A stretch of DNA of 32,171 nt from an uncultured Flavobacteriaceae bacterium (GTDB taxonomy: Bacteria > Bacteroidota > Bacteroidia > Flavobacteriales > Flavobacteriaceae). Below, piece by piece: positions 7,529 to 15,300 of this stretch. Numbering within the stretch: position 1 is the stretch's first letter; each line of letters begins with the position of its first letter. A program made the translations under genes and the position numbers. Below the pieces are notes generated by a model that saw nothing but the letters and a program-made list of their open reading frames with translations, had not been told where the DNA came from and did not search any database. The DNA is taken from contig CALLVX010000078.1 in the NCBI GenBank assembly GCA_938010765.1, positions 1-32,171 on the forward strand. The letters are read 5' to 3'.

Positions 7529-9889
7529 ATGGCAAAGGCCGTGAAAAAATCTACTTCGTCTGCAAGTAAAAAGGGAAAACCATCTTATTTCAAATTTATT
7601 AAATGGTTCTGGATACTAATAGGTATAGGAGTATTATCTGTAGCACTTCTATTTTTATCTGCTTCTTGGGGCTGGTTGGGACCACTACCTACCTATGAAT
7701 CATTAGAAAACCCGCAAACAAATTTAGCTTCGCAGATAATATCCTCAGATGATACAGTGCTCGGAAAGTTTTATTTAGACGACAATAGAACCGACATTGC
7801 ATACGAAGATCTCCCCCAAAACCTTGTTGATGCTTTAGTTGCTAGCGAAGATGTTCGTTTTTATAATCACTCAGGTATTGATTGGTTTGGAACTTTACGA
7901 GCACTTTCTTATTTGGGAAAACGCGGTGGTGGAAGTACTATCACTCAGCAATTAGCAGGACAAATTTATGTTGGCACTAAATCAAGAAATCCAATCGCGA
8001 GAATAAAACAAAAAGCTAAAGAGTACGTAATCTCTACACAATTAGAGCGCAGATATACGAAGGAAGAAATTATTAAAATGTACCTGAATATTTATGATTT
8101 CGGCAATAATGCCGATGGCATACAATCTGCTTCGAAAATATACTTTGGCAAAGAACCTAAACAATTGAAAATTGAAGAATCAGCGATGCTTGTAGGCATG
8201 TTGCAGAATTCTTCTTTATTCAATCCATTACGACGTAAAGAAAAAACTCAAAATAAGAGGAATCTTGTTTTACGCCAGTTAGCTAGATATAACTATATAA
8301 CAGAAGCCGAAAAGGACTCTTTACAAGCATTAGAGATTAACCTTAACTATAACCCAGAATCACATCGAGATGGTTTGGCAACTTATTTTAGAATGTATCT
8401 GCAACGTTTTATGAATGGTTGGATGTCTAAAAACCCCAAACCAGCCTTAGAGGGTGAACGTGATAAATGGAACCTATACTTAGATGGTCTAAAAATATAC
8501 ACAACAATCGATTCTAGAATGCAGGCAAATGCCGAAGAGGCGGTGGATATGCATATGCGAAAACTGCAGGCGGAATTTTTCAATCAAAATAAGCCTGACC
8601 GAAACAAGACGGCTCCTTTCTTGGATTTGGAAAAAAGCGACATTGACAAAATAATGGAGCGCGCAATGAAAACTTCGGATAGATGGCGTCGAATGGAAAA
8701 AGAGGGGAAATCTGAAAAAGTGATTCGTGAATCGTTCACCAAGAAAACCGAAATGACGGTTTTTGATTGGAAGAGCGAGACAAGAGAAAAAGATACGATA
8801 TTGACTCCAATGGACTCCATTCGGTATTACAAAACATTCTTACGCACAGCCATGATGTCGATGGAACCACAAACAGGCCATGTAAAAGCGTGGGTAGGCG
8901 GGGTCGATTACAAGCATTTTCAGTACGACAATGTTTTTCAGGGAAGAAGACAGGTAGGTTCTACCTTTAAACCGTTTGTATATGCGGCGGCGATTGATCA
9001 ACTGCGAAAATCTCCTTGTGATTCATTGCCAGATACGCAATACTGCATTGAGGCAGAAAAACATGGAAATGTAGAGGCTTGGTGTCCAAAGAATGCAGAC
9101 GGGAAATATTCCGGAAAAAATTATACCCTTAAAAGAGCATTGGCCAATTCGGTAAATACCGTTACCGCGCAGCTAATCGATCAAGTTGGGCCAAAATCAG
9201 TAGTGTCTATTGTTCGAAATTTAGGATTTAAGGGAGAAATCCTTGAAGTACCCTCAATTGCGCTTGGTACGCTAGATTCGAATCTCTATGAGATGGTCGG
9301 GGCCTACGGCACCTTTGCCAACCAAGGGGTTTTTGTAAAACCTGTCATGGTAACCCGAATCGAGGATAAGAACGGGACCGTTTTGTACGAATATGTGCCT
9401 GAAACAAAAGATGTTTTAAGCAAAGATGTAGCCTATGCCATGGTCGATTTGATGAAAGGGGTTACCCAAGGAGGATCCGGCACTAGATTACGACACAAGG
9501 GTAATAAGAATGTAAGGGTTTATAAAGAAATAATCACAGGATATCCTTATGAACTTAAAAACCCAATAGCGGGGAAAACAGGTACTACCCAAAACCAAAG
9601 TGATGGGTGGTTTATGGGTATGGTCCCCAATCTGGTCACAGGTGTTTGGGTCGGTGGTGATAATCGTGCGGTACATTTTAAGAGTATTACCTATGGTCAA
9701 GGAGCTGCCATGGCCCTACCTATTTGGGGCTTGTATATGAAGAAAAATTACGAAAACGATGACTTGGGAATTTCCACAGGTAATTTTACCAAACCCGGCA
9801 ATATGTCGATCAAAGTAGACTGCGCCAAAATTTTAGAGCAGATGCAACAAGAAAACCCTGAAGACGACTTAGAAGATATAGGGATTTAG
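7529..9889 (+). CDS. mrcA: Penicillin-binding protein 1A, bifunctional transglycosylase/transpeptidase
   Basis: 786 residues. It polymerises lipid II and cross-links peptidoglycan at the periplasmic face of the inner membrane. A basic cytoplasmic N-terminus is followed by one transmembrane helix (about 24-46). The GT51 domain (about 65-240) has the catalytic Glu in SEDVRFYNHSG (E107) and the GGSTITQQL motif (134-142). The transpeptidase domain (about 430-720) has STFK with S478/K481, SVN at 541-543 and KTGTT at 683-687, so both activities look intact. It lies 7 bases after gldH in the ricT-gldH-PBP operon. The assignment to class A is secure; the gene symbol follows general usage. Confidence 0.95.
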   Translation: MAKAVKKSTSSASKKGKPSYFKFIKWFWILIGIGVLSVALLFLSASWGWLGPLPTYESLENPQTNLASQIISSDDTVLGKFYLDDNRTDIAYEDLPQNLVDALVASEDVRFYNHSGIDWFGTLRALSYLGKRGGGSTITQQLAGQIYVGTKSRNPIARIKQKAKEYVISTQLERRYTKEEIIKMYLNIYDFGNNADGIQSASKIYFGKEPKQLKIEESAMLVGMLQNSSLFNPLRRKEKTQNKRNLVLRQLARYNYITEAEKDSLQALEINLNYNPESHRDGLATYFRMYLQRFMNGWMSKNPKPALEGERDKWNLYLDGLKIYTTIDSRMQANAEEAVDMHMRKLQAEFFNQNKPDRNKTAPFLDLEKSDIDKIMERAMKTSDRWRRMEKEGKSEKVIRESFTKKTEMTVFDWKSETREKDTILTPMDSIRYYKTFLRTAMMSMEPQTGHVKAWVGGVDYKHFQYDNVFQGRRQVGSTFKPFVYAAAIDQLRKSPCDSLPDTQYCIEAEKHGNVEAWCPKNADGKYSGKNYTLKRALANSVNTVTAQLIDQVGPKSVVSIVRNLGFKGEILEVPSIALGTLDSNLYEMVGAYGTFANQGVFVKPVMVTRIEDKNGTVLYEYVPETKDVLSKDVAYAMVDLMKGVTQGGSGTRLRHKGNKNVRVYKEIITGYPYELKNPIAGKTGTTQNQSDGWFMGMVPNLVTGVWVGGDNRAVHFKSITYGQGAAMALPIWGLYMKKNYENDDLGISTGNFTKPGNMSIKVDCAKILEQMQQENPEDDLEDIGI

Positions 9890-9936
9890 TGCAGCTGGCT
9901 TAAGAATTTCACGTTCAATAACTAATCTATAAGGAA

Positions 9937-10638
9937 ATGATTCGCAAAACGGTGAGTAACGTACAAGAGGCCCTCAAAGGTGTTGAAGATGGTATGACAC
10001 TGATGTTAGGCGGCTTTGGACTCTGCGGGATTCCTGAAAATACCATAACCGAATTGGTTCGTTTGGGGATAAAAGATCTTTGCTGTATTTCAAACAATGC
10101 AGGAGTCGACGATTTTGGTCTGGGGTTATTATTACAGCAACGACAGGTACAAAAAATGATTTCATCCTATGTCGGGGAGAACGATGAATTTGAACGGCAG
10201 ATGTTAAGTGATGAGCTTGAAGTGGAGCTAACCCCTCAGGGTACCTTGGCCGAAAAATGCCGTGCAGCACAAGCGGGGTTCCCAGCCTTTTATACCCCTG
10301 CAGGGTATGGAACCGAAGTTGCCGAAGGAAAAGAAACCCGTGAATTTAACGGAAAAATGTATGTGCTAGAGGAAGCTTTTAAAGCAGATTATTCCTTTGT
10401 AAAAGCATGGAAAGGCGATGAAGCGGGAAACCTTATATTCAAAGGCACAGCGAGAAACTTTAATCCCTGCATGTGTGGGGCGGCCAAGATTACCGTGGCC
10501 GAAGTAGAAGAACTTGTGCCGGCCGGGGCGTTGGATCCCAATGAAATTCATGTGCCGGGTATTTTTATACAACGAATTTTTCAAGGGGTTGATTACGAGA
10601 AACGCATTGAACAGCGAACCGTGCGAAAGCACACTTAG
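9937..10638 (+). CDS. scoA: 3-oxoacid CoA-transferase subunit A
   Basis: 233 residues. With subunit B it moves CoA from succinyl-CoA to acetoacetate or another 3-oxoacid, allowing ketone-body type acids to enter central metabolism. The CoA-binding glycine signature [13 protein letters not shown] is at residues 26-38, and the C-terminal part carries [19 protein letters not shown], typical of the alpha subunit. It starts 47 bases after the penicillin-binding protein gene and is followed by the beta subunit after 41 bases, so it may be read through from the preceding operon. Subunit family is clear; the acceptor acid (acetoacetate versus 3-oxoadipate) is inferred. Confidence 0.92.
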   Translation: MIRKTVSNVQEALKGVEDGMTLMLGGFGLCGIPENTITELVRLGIKDLCCISNNAGVDDFGLGLLLQQRQVQKMISSYVGENDEFERQMLSDELEVELTPQGTLAEKCRAAQAGFPAFYTPAGYGTEVAEGKETREFNGKMYVLEEAFKADYSFVKAWKGDEAGNLIFKGTARNFNPCMCGAAKITVAEVEELVPAGALDPNEIHVPGIFIQRIFQGVDYEKRIEQRTVRKHT

Positions 10639-10679
10639 TGAACCAATTGAAAAAAGGAACCTCCTGATAAGAATTCAAT

Positions 10680-11333
10680 ATGTTGAACAAAGAGGGAATT
10701 GCAAAAAGAATTGCAAAAGAAGTACAAGATGGCTATTATGTGAACTTGGGGATTGGTATTCCTACCCTAGTGGCCAATTTTGTAAGGGAAGACATTAGTG
10801 TCGAATTCCAAAGTGAAAATGGGGTATTGGGTATGGGGCCTTTCCCTTTTGAAGGTGAAGAAGATGCCGATGTTATCAATGCCGGCAAGCAAACTATTAC
10901 GACGATGCCAGGGGCTTCTTTTTTCGACTCTGCTACCAGCTTTGGAATGATTCGTGGCAAACATGTAGACCTTACCATTTTAGGAGCTATGGAGGTTGCT
11001 GAGAACGGCGATATCGCCAATTGGAAGATTCCAGGCAAGATGGTCAAGGGTATGGGGGGAGCGATGGATTTGGTGGCCTCCGCGGAGAACATCATTGTAG
11101 CCATGATGCATACCAATAGGGCAGGCGCTTCTAAATTGTTGAAAAAGTGCCGCTTACCGCTTACCGGAGTAGGCTGTGTTAAAAAAATCGTGACCAATTT
11201 GGCCGTACTAGAGGTTACCAATGAAGGCTTTCTATTGTTGGAACGTGCACCGGGAATAACAGTTGCTGAGATAGAAAAAGCGACTGAGGGTACCCTCATC
11301 ATTAATGGTGAAATTCCTGAGATGATTATTTAG
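10680..11333 (+). CDS. scoB: 3-oxoacid CoA-transferase subunit B
   Basis: 217 residues, normal for the beta subunit. The catalytic glutamate that forms the CoA thioester is in the SENG motif (S45-E46-N47-G48, within VEFQSENGVLGMGP). The N-terminal NLGIGIPTLVANF and the downstream GMGGAMDLV are also family hallmarks. Works as a heteromer with the adjacent scoA product. The stop is followed by no obvious hairpin. Confidence 0.93.
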   Translation: MLNKEGIAKRIAKEVQDGYYVNLGIGIPTLVANFVREDISVEFQSENGVLGMGPFPFEGEEDADVINAGKQTITTMPGASFFDSATSFGMIRGKHVDLTILGAMEVAENGDIANWKIPGKMVKGMGGAMDLVASAENIIVAMMHTNRAGASKLLKKCRLPLTGVGCVKKIVTNLAVLEVTNEGFLLLERAPGITVAEIEKATEGTLIINGEIPEMII

Positions 11334-11494
11334 ATCATCAATACTTCTATAGCTTTATACAACGCATAGGCCTTTCTATACCATTCATCGGTGTAGTTCG
11401 TCGAATAAATACTCGTTTTATATTCCAGACAACAGTTTATCGAGGCTTCACAACAATAATTAGGTTTAAAATGCCGTTCTGAAGTACTTTTACA

Positions 11495-11527
11495 TTGTAC
11501 TAAAAGACAGCCCAAGTCTAATCTTTG
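11495..11527 (+). promoter_or_regulatory. Predicted promoter of the 35-codon ORF
   Basis: TTG (11495-11497), 21 bases, then TAATCTTTG (11519-11527), which is TAnnTTTG with one extra internal base. Expected transcription start is about 7 bases later, shortly before the ATG at 11541. Confidence 0.4.
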
Positions 11528-11540
11528 AAACCCACTTATT

Positions 11541-11648
11541 ATGGAAGCCCATTTGAATCACGCCCCCACACAAGAAGAAATCCAAGTGTATAAAAACGAT
11601 TTCTTCAGCGGCATAGTAATGCTGATGCGAAAACTATTTATGTTATAA
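11541..11648 (+). CDS. Small ORF of unknown function (35 residues)
   Basis: ATG at 11541 to TAA at 11646-11648. The N-terminal half is polar (MEAHLNHAPTQEEIQVYKND) and the C-terminal half is hydrophobic with a few basic residues (FFSGIVMLMRKLFML), so it could sit on a membrane as an amphipathic or short spanning helix. Support is contextual: a candidate promoter ends 13 bases upstream and a rho-independent terminator begins 23 bases downstream, with no other gene between them. It could instead be the remnant of a larger gene or the chance frame of a small RNA. No family recognised. Confidence 0.4.
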   Translation: MEAHLNHAPTQEEIQVYKNDFFSGIVMLMRKLFML

Positions 11649-11671
11649 CCCGGATTGCCAGGAAAGAATTC

Positions 11672-11705
11672 AAAGGAGCACCACCCCAAAGGCAGCTCCT
11701 TTTTT
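11672..11705 (+). terminator. Rho-independent terminator after the small ORF
   Basis: AAAGGAGC (11672-11679) pairs with GCTCCTTT (11695-11702) around a 15-base loop, followed by a short T run. It lies 23 bases after the 35-codon ORF. Confidence 0.6.
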
Positions 11706-11775
11706 ATGGCCTTTTTTGAAGCAATCGGTGCGAATAGCTGCATAACGATGACCATTTTGAAGCGCAAAATTTTAT

Positions 11776-11806
11776 TTGCAAGCGATTCTCAAACAGCTTA
11801 TTTTTA
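11776..11806 (+). promoter_or_regulatory. Predicted promoter of the GNAT gene
   Basis: TTG (11776-11778), 20 bases, TATTTTTA (11799-11806), one mismatch from TAnnTTTG at standard spacing; the start codon is 17 bases downstream. Confidence 0.5.
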
Positions 11807-11822
11807 AGTATTACTTAAAACT

Positions 11823-12338
11823 ATGGCACTTCATATCCAGCAATGCACTCTAGAATCATTAGGAGTGCTTGTTACCCTTTCCAAGAATACCTTTATCGAT
11901 GCCTTTGCCCATTTCAATAATCCGGATGATTTTAAAACCTATGTTGAAACGGCATTTGCAACTACGACCATTAAGGACGAGCTGAACACGAAACATACGG
12001 CCTTTTATTTAGTTTATAAAGAGGATGAGTTAGCCGGTTATTTCAAGCTCAATCAATACGACGCGCAAACTGATTTAAAGAGCTCCAATTCGATGGAGTT
12101 GGAGCGTATTTATGTGGTGAATGCTTTTCAAGGGCAACAAATAGGACAATGGATGCTTTCTGAGGTCAAAAACAAGGCCATGGCAGCCGGAAAACAATTT
12201 TTATGGCTTGGAGTATGGGAAGAGAATACAAATGCCATTCGCTTCTATCGGAAACGCGGTTTTAAAAAATTTGGGACACACCCCTTCTATATGGGAAAAG
12301 ACAAACAGACGGATTGGTTGATGCGTTGCGAGTTATAA
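11823..12338 (+). CDS. GNAT-family N-acetyltransferase (PaiA-like)
   Basis: 171 residues. Acetyl-CoA dependent N-acetyltransferase fold. Motif A is visible as ELERIYVVNAFQGQQIGQWM, with the QGQQIG pyrophosphate-binding turn at about residues 102-107, and motif B as NTNAIRFYRKRGFKKFG near 140-155. Length and sequence resemble PaiA-type (spermidine/spermine-like) acetyltransferases, but the substrate is not shown by sequence. Single gene with its own promoter, closed by the bidirectional terminator shared with the large secreted protein gene. Confidence 0.88.
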   Translation: MALHIQQCTLESLGVLVTLSKNTFIDAFAHFNNPDDFKTYVETAFATTTIKDELNTKHTAFYLVYKEDELAGYFKLNQYDAQTDLKSSNSMELERIYVVNAFQGQQIGQWMLSEVKNKAMAAGKQFLWLGVWEENTNAIRFYRKRGFKKFGTHPFYMGKDKQTDWLMRCEL

Positions 12339-12339
12339 A

Positions 12340-12371
12340 AAAAGCCCTGGTATTTAAAGTCAGGGCTTTTT
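12340..12371. terminator. Bidirectional terminator between convergent genes
   Basis: AAAAGCCCTG (12340-12349) pairs with CAGGGCTTTT (12361-12370) around an 11-base loop, with A and T runs on the two sides, so it works for both the GNAT gene (plus) and the large T9SS gene (minus). Confidence 0.85.
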
Positions 12372-12386
12372 CGTTCAAGGATATGC

Positions 12387-15300
12387 TTATTCTTTTAGAA
12401 CTTTTATATAGGTACTATCCCCTGAGCTGTTTGAAAGGTTCAGCATATAAAGCCCTTTGGCGATATCATAAACGGTAATTTCAATAGTACTTTCGCTTGG
12501 CTCAATAATTCCTTTTTTAACAACAGCCCCATTTAAATTATACATTGTATAGGTGCTGAAGTGGGTGTATTTTGGTAGGCTCACCTGTATTTTGTCGATT
12601 CCAGGATTTGGGAAAACACTTACGGTACCGATATCAAGATTCGTTTTTAAAGAAGAGCTTTGATTTACCGATATGTTCAGGTTGTCGAAGAAAGCGTTTC
12701 CCGGTCGGCTAGCGTCCCCAAAATTTGGAAACAGCCATATATCGAGGGTACTGACCCCAGAGGGTACGGTGATAGTGCCCGATTGTGTCTGCCAATCGGT
12801 CCCAAAGCTCCTTGTGAGTATACTTGAATTGGGCGCGTTGTTCCGTGCTACCTGCATCTGGGCGTTCCCCGATCCGGTCTTTCCATCTATACTGATGGTG
12901 ATCTGCTGTCCCGCGGAGATGCCCCTGGCGGCAAGGTCGATCGGAATCACATATCGTGCCCAAGGCTGTCCTGCGGCCTCGCTATTGAGCCCCATAGCAC
13001 ATGGTGAATTATTGGTATAGACTGTGGTGGCCCATTTTGCGACATTCCCTGCAGCTGTATCCCTGTCGTTCAATGGCATGGCACCATTTTCGTTTGCCAA
13101 GTCGCTGATACAGGAAACGCCAGATTCCCCCGTTACCGATATGTTCAGGTTGTCGAAGAAAGCGCTTCCCGGTCCGCTAGCGTCCCCAAAATTTGGAAAC
13201 AGCCATATATCGAGGGTACTGACCCCCGACGGCACGGTGATAGTGCCTGATTGTGTCTGCCAATCGGTCCCAAAGCTCCTTGTGAGTATACTTGAATTGG
13301 GCGCGTTGTTCCGTGCAATCTGCATCTGGGCGTTCCCCGATCCGGTCTTTCCATCTATACTGATGGTGATCTGCTGTCCCGCGGAGATGCCCCTTGCGGC
13401 AAGGTCGATCGGGATCACATATCGTGCCCAAGGCTGTCCTGCGGCCTCGCTATTGAGTCCCATAGCACATGGTGAATTATTGGTATAGACCGTGGTGGCC
13501 CATTTTGCGACATTCCCTGCGGCTGTATCCCTGTCGTTCAATGGCATGGCACCGTTTTCGTTCGGCAGGTCACTGGTACAGGAACCTCCCGATCCCCCCG
13601 TTACCGATACGTTCAGGTTGTCGAAGAAAGCACTTCCAGCGCTGCTAGAATTCCCAAAATTGGGAAACAGCCATATATCGAGGGTACTGACCCCAGAGGG
13701 TACGGTGATAGTGCCCGATTGTGTCTGCCAGGAGCTTCCAAAGCTCTTTGTGAGTATACTTGAATTGGGCGCGTTGTTCCGTGCAATCTGCATCTGGGCG
13801 TTCCCCGATCCGGTCATTCCGTCTATACTGATGGTGATCTGTTGTCCCGCGGAGATGCCCCTTGCGGCAAGGTCGATCGGAATCACATATCGTGCCCAAG
13901 GCTGTCCAGCCGGCCCTGAGAGTCCCATGGCACATGGTGAATTATTGGTATAGACCGTGGAGGCCCATTTTGAGACACTTCCTGCGGCTGTATCCCTGTC
14001 GTTCAATGGCAGGGCGCCGTTTTCGTTCGCCAAGTCACTGGTACAGGAACCTCCCGACCCCCCCGTTACCGATACGTTCAGGTTGTCGAAGAAAGCACTT
14101 CCAGCGCTGCTAGAATTCCCAAAATTGGGAAACAGCCATATATCGAGGGTACTAACCCCGGAGGGTACCGTGATGGTGCCCGATTGTGTTTGCCAGGAGC
14201 TTCCAAAGCTCTTTGTGAGTATACTTGAATTGGGTGCGTTGTTCCGTGCTACCTGCATCTGGGCATTACCCGACCCTGTTTTACCATCAATGCTAATGGT
14301 AATCTGCTGTCCGGCGGAGATGCCCCTTGCGGCAAGGTCGATCGGAATCACATATCGTGCCCAAGGCTGTCCCGACCCTCCGGAGAGTTGCATTGCACAG
14401 GCCGAGTTGTTGGTCTCTGCAGAGGTGCCGCTGTTGGTGATGTTACCAGATAATAATCGAGTACTTAAATTAAAAGAAGTATTTTCATTAGGAATATCAG
14501 AAACACATGACGAGGTACTTGGGCACTGCATAGAGTCCATAGACCAGCGCGCAAAATAATTACCAATATTGGTAAACTCACCTCCTACATACAGCTCGCC
14601 ATTCGAATGAAGAAGATCGCTGACACTATTGTCAGTACCAACGTTTGTTCCTGGTCCCAAAGCGTCATATGTATTAGTGTAGGGACTCCACCTAGCAAGC
14701 CCATTCATAATTAAATTGGTAGAACCATCATTTGATACTGTTCCGAAGGTACCGCCAATATATATATAACTGCCATCAGAGGTAATAGAGCGTACTTCGC
14801 CACCGGCAACATTTTTTGATAAGATTTGATGCGTATCATTCGAAAGAATATAGCGTCCCATATAGTTTTGTCCACCTACATAAAGATAGCCGTTAAATTC
14901 TTCGATTTCCTTGATAAATAGGGAGTTGGTGCCAGGGTAAGCAGCCCATTTGCTACCATCAAATTTTGCAATCCTATTGGCATTCACGCTTCCGATGGCC
15001 GTAAAATTCCCTCCGACGAAAACATCTCCGTTTGGCAATACTTCAATTGCGCGGAGTTCATTGTTAGGATAGGTGTTCATATTATCCCAAGAAGAACCGC
15101 GATATCTGGCAAACTTTGAAACACTTACTCCAGAGACACTCGTTGTGGCACCAACTATATAAACATAGCCATTTGGAGCGCTATCAATTTCAAAGATTAC
15201 GCCTGTTGAATTATGATTTATTATAGATCCGTTAGAAATTTGAGCAAGGTTTTTGGCAGTTGCACCATTAATACTACCAAAATTTCCGCCTACCCAAATG

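Larger units (their letters stand above)
11334..11822. other. Gene-poor interval with one compact candidate unit
   Basis: 489 bases between scoB and the GNAT gene. The first 150 bases show no supported gene. At 11495-11705 there is a self-contained promoter, short ORF and terminator (listed separately), and at 11776-11806 the GNAT promoter. A cysteine-rich 61-codon frame on the minus strand (11330-11515) has only a TTG start and is treated as unsupported. Confidence 0.5.

Noticed and set aside
10736..11302. 188-codon minus-strand frame opposite scoB
   Set aside because: The plus-strand frame is a textbook CoA-transferase subunit; the antisense frame has no recognisable features.
11330..11515. 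61-codon Cys-rich minus-strand frame after scoB
   Set aside because: It has only a TTG start, no ATG in a usable position, no promoter found, and it runs into the scoB stop. It could be a gene remnant, but the evidence is too thin to list as a gene.
13024..14559. Long plus-strand open frames of 153-200 codons opposite the T9SS repeats
   Set aside because: They recur at the same place in each 468-bp unit and result from the codon pattern of the minus-strand repeats; they show no domain logic, promoter or known family.
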